A stretch of 21,794 bases of DNA from Syntrophomonas sp. (GCA_028693695.1 JAQUUV010000014.1:1-21794), one strand, 5' to 3'. Positions 1-8,441 are shown, numbered from the stretch's first letter. Made by a program: numbers and translations. The notes: generated by a model not told the origin, from the letters alone.

Positions 1-585
1 CTCGACCCCACCATGGTAAGTGAAGTGTTGGCGGTTATTCGCCGTCTGGCCAAAGGTGGTATGACTATGCTGGTTGTTACCCACGAAATGGAATTTGCCC
101 GCAACATATCCACCCGGGTGTTTTATATGGACGAAGGAATAATCTATGAAGAGGGCACACCGGAGCAGATATTTGAAAACCCGCAAAAAGAAAAAACCAA
201 AGCTTTCATAAACAGGGTACGCAGTTTTCATTATCATATTAACAGCCCCAATTATGACCTCTATGCCATGAACGCTGAAATAGAAGGTTTTTGCGAAAAA
301 CATCTCTTGTCCAAAAGAGTTTGTGGCAATGTACTGCTCCTGGTGGAGGAAACCTTACTTCTGCAAGCGGATTTTACCGATATTTCTCTTAGTCTCGCTT
401 ATTCGGAAAAAACCGGTCATTTGGAATTATTATTTGAAGCTACGGGAGTGCCTGTTAATCCACTTGAAGAAGGTGTACGAGACGATGATATCGGGCTAAA
501 GCTTATTCAAAGCCGTTGCGAAAGCAGCCAATATAAATATGAAAATGGCAAAAACATATTATTGTTTAAAGTTAAGGGGGAATAG
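1..585 (+). CDS. Amino-acid ABC transporter ATPase, 3' end, fused to a GHKL/RsbW-like domain (partial)
   Basis: The gene is open at the left edge; the reading frame enters at base 1 with LDPT, the D-loop after Walker B of an ABC ATPase. The H-loop follows (VVTHEMEFA), then the ending typical of GlnQ/HisP-type ATPases (GTPEQIFENPQKEKTKAFI). Such proteins normally end about here. This one continues for about 120 residues (from about base 220) with a segment resembling RsbW-type GHKL ATP-binding domains: a helix with LLLVEETLLL where the N-box would be, a strand pair, and an IGLKLIQSR helix followed by YKYENGKNILLFKV, like the C-terminal part of RsbW proteins. The N-box asparagine is not present, so ATP binding or kinase activity is doubtful. 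I infer a transport ATPase with an added regulatory domain. The permease partner should lie upstream of the window. Confidence 0.85.
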   Translation, partial: LDPTMVSEVLAVIRRLAKGGMTMLVVTHEMEFARNISTRVFYMDEGIIYEEGTPEQIFENPQKEKTKAFINRVRSFHYHINSPNYDLYAMNAEIEGFCEKHLLSKRVCGNVLLLVEETLLLQADFTDISLSLAYSEKTGHLELLFEATGVPVNPLEEGVRDDDIGLKLIQSRCESSQYKYENGKNILLFKVKGE

Positions 586-715
586 ATTGATTGGGCTAAT
601 TTTGTATGGGTAATCCGAGCTTGCCGGAATCGATATAAAATTGGGCCTTTGTTTGCTGATGAGGACTATTTTGCGGACGCAATATTAATGCATACCAGTT
701 AAGCAAGTTTTATGA

Positions 716-1165
716 CTATACTTTAAGGATACCACTAAACTTTATTCTCCTGGCTACATCCGCATTACGGAGTACCTGTAGCTCGGTAATATCGCTAAAA
801 ACAATATTTACTCCTACGGTTCTGCTTTCATTACCATTGTTAATTTTCAAAAATGACGTTGTAAGAAAAAGGTGTTTCGTTTTTTTGCCGGTGTAGTAGT
901 TGCAAATTTTGTGGTGGCTCATGAAAGATTTATAAACTGCATCCAGAACCGTCTGGTTAAAATCATCGTTTTCAGGATATTGAATAAAAATCTCAGCGTA
1001 TTTTTTGTTCAATATATCGTCTTTATTGATTTCCAGGATTTTGGCCGCAGATGGATTGACCGTGGTCATTGTTCCTGAATTATCGATGGTAATAACACCA
1101 TCATGCATACTTTCAACAATATGCTCGTAGATATAAGCACTATGCAAGATTTGTTCATAAAGCAT
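716..1165 (-). CDS. Short PAS-domain protein, probably a truncated sensor
   Basis: This encodes 149 residues. The start at 1165 is chosen because AAAGGTGG lies just upstream; in-frame codons further upstream lack a site. Residues about 11-125 form one PAS domain: HIVESMHDGVITIDNSG, NPSAAKILEINKDDIL and the terminal VNIVFSDITELQ are classic PAS signatures. PAS domains sense small molecules or redox state and pass the signal to an output domain. Here the protein ends about 20 residues after the PAS core, where a linker to a kinase, cyclase or HTH domain would normally begin, so no output domain is present. It could be a decayed fragment or a stand-alone PAS protein. It reads in the same direction as the peptidase gene upstream of it, 74 bases away, but has its own ribosome binding site. 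Confidence 0.7.
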   Translation of the reverse strand: MLYEQILHSAYIYEHIVESMHDGVITIDNSGTMTTVNPSAAKILEINKDDILNKKYAEIFIQYPENDDFNQTVLDAVYKSFMSHHKICNYYTGKKTKHLFLTTSFLKINNGNESRTVGVNIVFSDITELQVLRNADVARRIKFSGILKV

Positions 1166-1239
1166 TCCTGAACCACCTTTCTTAAACAACCAAATTATTT
1201 GAGAGATACTGCGCAAAAATCTAATTTAACATTCGTCCC

Positions 1240-3600
1240 CTACCAAATACCTACCCTTTCCGCTGGAGGAACATACATGCCATCCTTTGGGGTGATGTCA
1301 AAGGCCTTGTAAAATTCCTCGAAATTTACTATATTTCGATTAGTCCTGATTTTTCTATTGCTATGCACATCATTTTTGCTTAAGTTTTCAGCCTTTTCCC
1401 GACTGTAGGTTTGGGCCCAAATGACGGCATAAGATTTAAAAAAGGCTTGATAATCAGGATTTATGGATTCTGACAATACTTGCAAGGCACATGAAATACC
1501 TCCGAGGTCGGCGACATTCTCAAAAAGGGTCAACTCCCCATCGTTTTCAATTCCCGCCGCAATCTCCAAACCATCATAAAACTTTTCCACCCGTCCGGCT
1601 TTTTCCATAAACTGCCGATAATCTTCTTCTGTCCACCAGTTGCTTAAATTACCTTTTTCATCATATTTTGATCCGTTGGTGTCAAAAGCATGACTGATTT
1701 CATGAGCAATGGCAACCCCGATTCCGCCTAAATTTGCGGCTGGTGAAGCATTATAGCTATAAAATGGATCCTGTAGCATTCCGGCGGCAAATACGATTTC
1801 ATTGTTTTGAGGATTGTAATAGGCATTCACTTCATAGACGTTCATTTCCCAGGTACTCTTATCTACCGGTTGGCCTTGCTGGGCTATATTGTCCTTCATA
1901 TTAGCAAGGTTGACTTGGCAGACATTATCGAAATAGCTGCCTTCCTTCGTATAGGACTTGACAGTTATGTTATCCAGTATTGCAGGCCATTTATCCGGAT
2001 AGCCGATTTTGACATTCATCGTATCCAGTTTTTTTAGAGCCCTTTGTTTGGTTTCCTTACTCATCCAGTCCAAGTTGTTGATTTTCTGTTTATATACCGC
2101 AATAAAGTTGGCGACCATCGTTTTTACATCCCGTTTCGCTTGTTCAGAAAAATATTTTTCTACATAAATTCCTCCTAAGTAGGCCGGCAAATAATTCTGG
2201 ACAGCGATGGCCGCCATCTGCTTATTAGTTCTAATTCCTTCCGAGCCATAGACCTCAGCCTCAAAATCCTGAACAGCCTTGGTAAAATCATTTGCAAGAG
2301 TGGGACCGGCAGCATAAATGAACTTATATTTGGCATAGCTTTTTAATAGTTTTAATTGCTCTGGGTTAAAATACTGAGCCGATTTTAACAGCAAACCTTT
2401 ATCCATTACTAAAACCTTATCAGGTAAACTATACCCTGCGCCGGTGATGGTTTTCTTTATATCAACGTTGGAATAAAGAGAGTCCAATTGATCCATGGTA
2501 TAAATATTATAGGTCTTTTCGCTATCATAATACTCCTCTGGGTCCAGACTATTCGCAGACAGTTCTTTTTCCAGGGTAAATATTTTTTCAGCTTCGGTCT
2601 GGGCGATTGCTTCGTTTTCTCCGGATAATGTCAGCAGTCCGGCAATAAACTTGATACAGGCCTTCTGTTTGTCCGAAGATGTATACATATCCTTCTCCCA
2701 GGTAGGTGTCAGTGCCTGGTGATACATGATGTTTTTAGAGCTGTCCTTGGGATCTGCATAAACACAATAATTTAGGAATTGCCAATAACCTGTTGCCCGG
2801 TTTATATTGATGTCAGTCTGAATCAATTGTTCCAGGCTCTTTGCGTCTTCATAAGCTTGCAGATATTTCTTGACCGGTTCTATCCCCTGTTTATTTCGGT
2901 TATCCATATCAAGAACACTTTGATAAAAGTCAGCCAGCTTCTGCTCTTTGCTTCCTGGTGTCCATTCTCCCTGCACCAGGGTATCTAAAATATCAGAAAT
3001 TCGTTGATCCCTTTCCTGTCCCATAATAGCAAGGGTTCCGTTACCGGCTTCTCCTGCAGGAATTGTTGAACTATCCAGCCATTCTTTATTTACAGTTGCA
3101 TAAAAATCATCTTTTAAATTGCTTCCTTCCAAAGCCCAAATTCTTTTTATAATATTATCAAGTTCAACTGCGCTTATATTTTCATTGGCTCCCAGTTCCC
3201 CCCCTACTGAGCTATACAATATGCCGGCCTTTTGCAGCTTATCAATGGCTTCCCCAGCCCATACGGATACATCATTATAATATTGGTCAAAGACACTCAT
3301 TCTTAGACTATTGCCCTGAGGCGACGGGAGTTTCCCAAAAGCACGGCTGATCATACTCAGAGCTTGTGCTTTAGTGGCCAGTTTTTCTTTACGAAGATAG
3401 CCATCCCCAAAGCCCTGCATGATATCCTTTTCTGAAATTCCGGGATTATAGTCATCAGCAGCATTTAAAACCGTCTTGGCAACCTGTCCCCGGGTAAGAT
3501 AAACAGGTGTATCCTCCGCCCCAACCATAGCGGGGCTGACTGAAATGATAAACGTTATCATTACCAGCCAAGCGAGAACTTTGCATTTTGTGAATTTCAT
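1240..3600 (-). CDS. Secreted M13-family (neprilysin-like) zinc metallopeptidase with SLH-like repeats
   Basis: This encodes 786 residues. The start at 3600 is preceded by GGGAGGGT and gives a clean Sec signal peptide (MKFTKCK, hydrophobic core, ..PAMVGAE); the open frame extends 22 codons further upstream without a site. Residues about 30-145 contain degenerate S-layer-homology repeats (VYLTRGQVAKTVLNAA, YNDVSVWAGEAIDKLQKAGI), which in this group bind cell-wall polymers. An M13 N-domain starts near 163 (DDFYATVNKEWL). The catalytic core has NAYYNP, the zinc motif HEISH (H633, E634, H637), the third ligand E694 in ENVADLGG, and the short conserved C-terminal end. All catalytic residues of neprilysin/PepO are visible, so it should be an active oligopeptidase held at the cell surface. 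A role in supplying peptides or amino acids to the nearby transporters is possible but only inferred from position. Confidence 0.95.
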   Translation of the reverse strand: MKFTKCKVLAWLVMITFIISVSPAMVGAEDTPVYLTRGQVAKTVLNAADDYNPGISEKDIMQGFGDGYLRKEKLATKAQALSMISRAFGKLPSPQGNSLRMSVFDQYYNDVSVWAGEAIDKLQKAGILYSSVGGELGANENISAVELDNIIKRIWALEGSNLKDDFYATVNKEWLDSSTIPAGEAGNGTLAIMGQERDQRISDILDTLVQGEWTPGSKEQKLADFYQSVLDMDNRNKQGIEPVKKYLQAYEDAKSLEQLIQTDININRATGYWQFLNYCVYADPKDSSKNIMYHQALTPTWEKDMYTSSDKQKACIKFIAGLLTLSGENEAIAQTEAEKIFTLEKELSANSLDPEEYYDSEKTYNIYTMDQLDSLYSNVDIKKTITGAGYSLPDKVLVMDKGLLLKSAQYFNPEQLKLLKSYAKYKFIYAAGPTLANDFTKAVQDFEAEVYGSEGIRTNKQMAAIAVQNYLPAYLGGIYVEKYFSEQAKRDVKTMVANFIAVYKQKINNLDWMSKETKQRALKKLDTMNVKIGYPDKWPAILDNITVKSYTKEGSYFDNVCQVNLANMKDNIAQQGQPVDKSTWEMNVYEVNAYYNPQNNEIVFAAGMLQDPFYSYNASPAANLGGIGVAIAHEISHAFDTNGSKYDEKGNLSNWWTEEDYRQFMEKAGRVEKFYDGLEIAAGIENDGELTLFENVADLGGISCALQVLSESINPDYQAFFKSYAVIWAQTYSREKAENLSKNDVHSNRKIRTNRNIVNFEEFYKAFDITPKDGMYVPPAERVGIW

Positions 3601-3628
3601 GTTATGATACCCTCCCAATAAATACGAG

Positions 3629-3659
3629 GTGACAGGGGGACGGGGTTGTTGACAACATT
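3629..3659 (+). repeat. REP-like terminal inverted repeat, left arm of the RAYT unit
   Basis: This 31-base arm has the core GGGACGGGGTTGTTGACAAC and matches the reverse complement of 4459-4489 at 29 of 31 positions. Its inner end reaches the transposase stop codon (TAA at 3661-3659). It contains the near-palindrome GTTGACAAC. The GGGGACGG core is typical of RAYT-associated repeats in Clostridia. Confidence 0.85.
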
Positions 3660-4420
3660 TAGGCATTGAAAATCACGCCCCTATTAATACCAGTCAATCT
3701 CTCGATCTGTCTGATTGATAGATGATGTTCCTCTTTGAGTTGTTTTAAATATTCATTTCTCATTGCTTTGTCCAGCTTTTGCAAATCTAATGCATTTTTA
3801 ACTTGACACACTTTCTTTATTAAATCTTTGGCTTCTGGATCCGACAACAGACGTTTGTCCTCCATTTCCAGACATTGATCATCGCTTACAGTCTTGCAGA
3901 ATTGAATAAAGCTTTGGACAGCCTTTTCTCTGTCTGCATCAAACATTTTCAAGGCAAAATTGTTATCTATAAGCTCCGATCTATTTATATATTCACTGAT
4001 ACTACTCCACTGATAATCTTTAATGTTTTTTACTAACCCCGCTTTTAGAGGGTTTTGATGAATATATCTCAGAGCAGTCAAAAAGTAGCTATCATTTTCG
4101 ATTGTTTCACTTTTGAATCGATCTTGAAACAAGTTTCCTATCCTCTGGTATTTCCAGTTATACCAATAAACATAGCTTCCACATATCCGGCGCATCACTT
4201 GTTCAAGCGGTTCTTCACCCACTTTCAATAGTAGATGAACATGATTTCCCATCAAGCAGTAGGCATAGATTTGATATCCGCTTATTTCTTTATACTGCTT
4301 CAGGGTTTGAAGAAATTTAGTATAATCATCCTGGTCTTCAAATATGGTCTGCCGATTTATGCCCCGCATCATTATGTGATATATCCCGCTGGCACTTTTC
4401 TTTCTTGCTTGTCTTGTCAA
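3659..4420 (-). CDS. REP-associated tyrosine transposase (RAYT, Y1/HUH family)
   Basis: This encodes 253 residues, starting at TTG (4420) with GAGGTG seven to eight bases upstream. It has the single-strand HUH nuclease fold of the Y1_Tnp/TnpA-REP family: an N-terminal GIYHIMMRGINRQTIF strand, the metal-binding HUH motif (H60-V-H62 in GNHVHLLL) and the RAYT-specific RYIHQNPLKAGLV, whose Y119 is the expected nucleophile. The C-terminus (HHLSIRQIERLTGINRGVI) is the helix-turn-helix tail common in RAYTs. It lies between inverted REP-like arms (3629-3659 and 4459-4489), the usual arrangement for a RAYT and its cognate repeats. No frameshift or missing catalytic residue is visible, so it may be functional. 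The unit separates the peptidase gene from the leader of the NRPS gene. Confidence 0.95.
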   Translation of the reverse strand: MTRQARKKSASGIYHIMMRGINRQTIFEDQDDYTKFLQTLKQYKEISGYQIYAYCLMGNHVHLLLKVGEEPLEQVMRRICGSYVYWYNWKYQRIGNLFQDRFKSETIENDSYFLTALRYIHQNPLKAGLVKNIKDYQWSSISEYINRSELIDNNFALKMFDADREKAVQSFIQFCKTVSDDQCLEMEDKRLLSDPEAKDLIKKVCQVKNALDLQKLDKAMRNEYLKQLKEEHHLSIRQIERLTGINRGVIFNA

Positions 4421-4458
4421 ATTAATACACCTCTAATCCCAGATTACCCTGAATTAGT

Positions 4459-4489
4459 AATGTTGTCAACAACCCCGTCCCCTTGTCAT
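4459..4489 (-). repeat. REP-like terminal inverted repeat, right arm of the RAYT unit
   Basis: This is the reverse complement of the left arm at 3629-3659 with two mismatches. Its outer end touches the first base of the leader element that begins at 4489, so the RAYT unit abuts the NRPS leader exactly. It includes the GTTGTCAAC dyad. Confidence 0.85.
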
Positions 4490-4583
4490 AAAAATCCTGC
4501 CTATTTTTGACACAAAAAAGGATATATACACTGTTTGTGGAAGATTATGATTATAAATACTTACCAGGAACGATGTCCCCGCA
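4489..4583 (+). promoter_or_regulatory. Shared leader element, copy A (upstream of the NRPS gene)
   Basis: About 95 bases here align with 19155-19247, with about 82 identical positions and two one-base gaps counted by hand. The best conserved blocks are TAAAAATCCTGC, TATTTTTGAC, AAAAAAGGATATA, CTGTTTGTGGAAGATTATG and TCCCCGCA. The element ends 112 bases before the NRPS ATG; copy B ends 111 bases before the permease start. Conserved sequence plus conserved spacing points to a common promoter, operator or leader RNA rather than a dispersed repeat. TTGACA at 4507 could be a -35 box, but I see no convincing -10 at the right distance. TGTCAAAAA on the opposite strand is only loosely like a Spo0A box. 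Confidence 0.7.
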
Positions 4584-4597
4584 CTATTTCAATAGTG
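4582..4597 (+). other. Perfect 6-bp hairpin in the NRPS leader
   Basis: CACTAT-TTCA-ATAGTG is a perfect inverted repeat at the downstream edge of leader copy A. It is not followed by a T-run, so it is not a terminator. It is not conserved in copy B. Its function is unknown; it may be chance. Confidence 0.35.
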
Positions 4598-4694
4598 ATC
4601 TTGATGGTGCCATAGCTGCAATTGACAAAACACACTCGGTTGTCCAGTAAGGCAGGAAGACCTCAATATTTCATACAAAAAGGAGAATTGGTAA

Positions 4695-7600
4695 ATGGAC
4701 GGCACAAATGCTCACCAGGTCAAAGACAATTGGGAGATTGGTTTATTCCGTCCCGGGGATGCACCTGGTATAGTGGAACTATACAGGGCAGTTTACGGTG
4801 ACAATTACCCGATACAAGAGGTTTATAACCCGGATGTCATGATCAAGCAGAGCTTGGAAGAGACTTATCGGGTTGTGGCCCGTACGGTCAGTGGGGAAAT
4901 TGTGGGCCACTTTGCCTTGTATCGTTCCTCACCGCCGAATAAAAATTTATATGAATCCGGTCAGATGATAGTTAGACATGACTATAGAACCAGCAACATG
5001 GCTTTTGAACTGGCGGAATACGCCACCCAAAAAGTGCCTCAGATCTACGGTATTGAAAGTGTTTGGGGCGAAGCAGTATGCAACCACATTTTAACCCAAA
5101 TAATGAGCATTGAGCAGGGTTTTTATGAAACTGCTCTAGAGGTCGATTTGATGCCAGGAGAATCTTTTGCACAGGCCTTTGAAAAAAATCAGCAAGACAG
5201 TGGAAGGATTGCCACCCTGGTATTATTCCGCATTTTTCAAAAAAGGAAGCAAACCATTTATGTCCCGCCAGTGTATGAAGAGGTACTGAAGTTTATTTAT
5301 GAAGGAGCAGACTCCGGTCATATACTTCTCCCGGGCGATGCCCCCTTGGATATAGAGTTAAAAACCAAAGGGGAGATAAACTTATTTGCCGAAGCAGGAG
5401 TGGCAAGGCTGACCTTTCAGGAGTTGGGGGGCGATTTTGCTGACGTTTTAGACCGCCTTGAACAAAAAGCTCTGGCCGGCAAAGCAGTGGTTATACAAGT
5501 ATTTTTTCCATTAACTACGCCTGCGACTGGTTCTGTGGTGGATATTCTGCGCAAATGCGGTTACTTTCTGGGCGGCGCATTGCCACTTTGGTTTGATGAT
5601 GATGGAATGCTGATGCAAAAGGTGACCCATATACCTAACTTTGCTGGCATTAACCTGTATACCGAACGATCCAAACAACTATTGGAATTTATCAAAACTG
5701 ATTGGCAGGAAAATATATTACAACCACACTTAAAAGAGGAAACAGCTTTGCCCTCTGTTGGAATCGGAGATCAAAACTTTTCGGGTTGTCAACAGGCTAG
5801 ATCATCAGATAATGCCCTGGCTGAACACGAAAAATACTGGCTTGAGGTTTTTGCGGATGGTGTGCCGGCGCTTGAAATGACTACGGACTTTTCACGACCC
5901 TCGGTTAGGAGTCAGGTAGGAGCAAGCGTTACTGGCACAATTGAAAGGGAACTCACAGGTGCATTAAATAAGTTTGCCGACGAGAACAGAACTGCACTAT
6001 TTACCGTAATGCTGGCAGGCTACATGGTTTTATTGGCAAAGTATGCCGGCAAAGAAGATGTGGTAGTAGGTGTACCATTTGCCGAACAGGTTCACCCGGA
6101 TGTAGAAACAACCCCAGGCATGTTAGTTAATATTCTTGCTTTACGGGGCAAACCGGAAGAGCATAAAATTTTTAGACAATATTTGGAAGAGGTTAAGAGT
6201 CAGGTCATCAATGCCCAAAAAAACAAAGAATATTCTATGGAAGCACTAGTGGAAAAAATGGGTATACACCCGGACCCATCAAGGCACCCACTTTTTGATG
6301 TTCTCTTTGATTATTCACCAAAGACCATAAAAAGGGAGAATTGGGATTCAGGTTTAGCGAGAAAGGCAAATTTCGATTTTTCTTTAAATATTCGGAATTT
6401 AGATGAGTTGCTCGAGGTGCAGGTGATATACGACAGCAGGCTTTTCCGATCTGACACCATCGAACGTCTGCTGAAAAATTATATCAACATTATGTCTGCC
6501 CTGGTAAAGAATCATGAATTAAATCTAAAAGACATTAGCTTCCTTGATAGCGAAGAAATGAAAATCTTACTTGATAAATTTAATGACACTTATCTGCCAA
6601 TACCACAAGATAAAGTTTACATTGACTTGTTTGTCGAGCAGGCAGAAAAAACACCGGATAATATTGCCGTGATAGATTTTCAGCAACGATTAACCTATTC
6701 TCAACTGAATCATTTGACAGACTGCCTGGCCGCTTACCTTGTAGACCTTGGTGTAATGCCAGATAGTATTGTGGGCATTATGATGCCCCGAACTGCGGAT
6801 TTTGTGATTGGCGCCCTGGCAATTCTGAAGGCGGGTGGAGCTTATTTACCCATCTCACCGGATTATCCGGAAGGAAGGATACAACACCTAATTACTGACA
6901 GCAATATTGGCATCCTGCTTACTATCGGCAATTTAGCTGAGAAAGCCGTTGGACTTGCTGGTATCATTATTGACCTAGGTTCACCGGATTTGTTTAGTTA
7001 TCGTGGCAAAAAAACAAGGAAAGTAAGCCATCCCTCCAATTTAGCTTATGTTATCTACACTTCAGGATCAACGGGTAAACCCAAAGGAGTTATGATTAGT
7101 AATGCCAATCTTATTAATCTGTGTTGCTGGCATAATCAAGAATACCAAACCACAGCAGAGGATGTTAGTGCACTATACTTAAATACCAGCTTTGATGCCT
7201 CTGTGTTTTCAATATTTCCCTATTTGATTAAAGGATCAGCAGTTTATATTATTCCCGAAGACTTACTTTTAGACATTTCAGGTCTAAATAAAAAAATTAA
7301 AGAGTACAAAGCAACTCTTATCGGGTTGCCGACTCAGTTTGCGGAAACATATATGAATAGTTGTGAAAATAGCTTATTGAAATATATGATAGTTGGCGGG
7401 GAGAAACTCATAAGCTATAAACCCCGTAGTTATCAGTTAGTCAACGAGTACGGACCCACAGAATTCACCGTCTGCTCTACATATTTCAGGGTAAATGAAA
7501 ACCTTGATAATATACCCATCGGCAAACCAGTGGGTAATTCATGGGCATATGTTTTAGACAAAAACGGTGCCCTGCAGCCCCTGGGTGTGCCGGGGGAACT

Positions 7601-8321
7601 CTGTATGGCCGGCTTACAGTTATCTAGGGGTTATCTTAACAGGCCAGACTTAACTGCAGAGAAATTTGTGACAAATCCATATGCAACCGGTCCGGAAAAT
7701 TCACGCATGTATAAAACAGGTGATTTGGTTCGCTGGCTGCCTGACGGCAACCTTGAATACCTGGGTCGGATTGATATGCAGGTAAAAATCCGTGGCTATC
7801 GAATTGAGCCGGGCGAGATTGAACAGGTTTTATTATCGCATAACAAGATAACCCATGCTGTAGTGTCTGTACTCCAAGATAATGCAGGCACCAGCTATCT
7901 TTGCAGTTATTATGTTTCAGATGAGATAATTGATGATGAGGAGCTCAAGCCGTTTATTTCTTTCCAGTTGCCTTCCTATATGGTGCCAACCGCATTAATA
8001 CGAATAGAAAAAATCCCCCTTACGCCAAACGGTAAGGTTGATAAACGCGCTCTACCGCTGCCAACAATAAAAGTAGGGCTGGGAAAGCAGCGTCCGTTTA
8101 ATGAACTGGAGGAAAACATAGCAAAGGTATGGCGGGATGTGTTAGGCATACAAAACTTCGGCGTAAATGATAATTTTTTTAATCTTGGAGGAACATCATT
8201 AAAAGCTGTTAGTGTTATAACCAGGTTGCAGCAATTCTATGAAGTTAATATCAATAGTTTATTTGAACATCAAAGTCTCCAGGAATTTGCCAAACATATT
8301 ACCCAAAAACAAGTTATCTGA
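4695..8321 (+). CDS. Single-module NRPS with a GNAT-type N-terminus: GNAT region, half condensation domain, adenylation, carrier
   Basis: This encodes 1208 residues; ATG follows AGGAG. Residues 1-345 form a GNAT acyltransferase unit homologous to the whole protein at 15213-16238 (YGDNYP, WGEAVCNH at 124-131). Its acetyl-CoA loop reads RTSNMA (98-103), lacking the usual glycine. From 376 to about 620 it matches only the C-terminal lobe of a condensation domain (EKYWLEVFADGVPALEM, VVVGVPFAEQV, GMLVNILALRG); the HHxxxDG catalytic lobe is missing. The adenylation domain (about 635-1115) is complete: YTSGSTGKPKG 788-798, FDAS 833-836, NEYGPTE 917-923, YKTGDLVRW, K1114 in NGKVDK. A hand-aligned specificity code is DAFGIGEVCK; I do not assign a substrate. 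The carrier domain has LGGTSL with S1168 for phosphopantetheine. No thioesterase or reductase follows. It should load one amino acid and probably hand it to, or receive an acyl group from, another enzyme. Confidence 0.93.
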   Translation: MDGTNAHQVKDNWEIGLFRPGDAPGIVELYRAVYGDNYPIQEVYNPDVMIKQSLEETYRVVARTVSGEIVGHFALYRSSPPNKNLYESGQMIVRHDYRTSNMAFELAEYATQKVPQIYGIESVWGEAVCNHILTQIMSIEQGFYETALEVDLMPGESFAQAFEKNQQDSGRIATLVLFRIFQKRKQTIYVPPVYEEVLKFIYEGADSGHILLPGDAPLDIELKTKGEINLFAEAGVARLTFQELGGDFADVLDRLEQKALAGKAVVIQVFFPLTTPATGSVVDILRKCGYFLGGALPLWFDDDGMLMQKVTHIPNFAGINLYTERSKQLLEFIKTDWQENILQPHLKEETALPSVGIGDQNFSGCQQARSSDNALAEHEKYWLEVFADGVPALEMTTDFSRPSVRSQVGASVTGTIERELTGALNKFADENRTALFTVMLAGYMVLLAKYAGKEDVVVGVPFAEQVHPDVETTPGMLVNILALRGKPEEHKIFRQYLEEVKSQVINAQKNKEYSMEALVEKMGIHPDPSRHPLFDVLFDYSPKTIKRENWDSGLARKANFDFSLNIRNLDELLEVQVIYDSRLFRSDTIERLLKNYINIMSALVKNHELNLKDISFLDSEEMKILLDKFNDTYLPIPQDKVYIDLFVEQAEKTPDNIAVIDFQQRLTYSQLNHLTDCLAAYLVDLGVMPDSIVGIMMPRTADFVIGALAILKAGGAYLPISPDYPEGRIQHLITDSNIGILLTIGNLAEKAVGLAGIIIDLGSPDLFSYRGKKTRKVSHPSNLAYVIYTSGSTGKPKGVMISNANLINLCCWHNQEYQTTAEDVSALYLNTSFDASVFSIFPYLIKGSAVYIIPEDLLLDISGLNKKIKEYKATLIGLPTQFAETYMNSCENSLLKYMIVGGEKLISYKPRSYQLVNEYGPTEFTVCSTYFRVNENLDNIPIGKPVGNSWAYVLDKNGALQPLGVPGELCMAGLQLSRGYLNRPDLTAEKFVTNPYATGPENSRMYKTGDLVRWLPDGNLEYLGRIDMQVKIRGYRIEPGEIEQVLLSHNKITHAVVSVLQDNAGTSYLCSYYVSDEIIDDEELKPFISFQLPSYMVPTALIRIEKIPLTPNGKVDKRALPLPTIKVGLGKQRPFNELEENIAKVWRDVLGIQNFGVNDNFFNLGGTSLKAVSVITRLQQFYEVNINSLFEHQSLQEFAKHITQKQVI

Positions 8322-8441
8322 AAAGGTTGGGCGATATCCGGTGCTTAGGGCTGGTTGAATAAACCGAGTTCTATGTATTATATGGTATATGGGTTGGGGT
8401 TTTGGCTTGCGCTCTTTTACCTTGAGCATGTATTGGTGGCA

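Noticed and set aside
3659..4420. IS200/IS605-type insertion sequence
   Set aside because: The HUH protein has the RAYT-specific RYIHQNP motif and C-terminal HTH, and is bounded by inverted REP-like arms, not by IS200 subterminal hairpins.
4507..4535. Sigma-A promoter with TTGACA as -35 in the shared leader
   Set aside because: Seventeen bases downstream the sequence is ACTGTT, a poor -10 box, and in copy B the -35 reads TTGACG.
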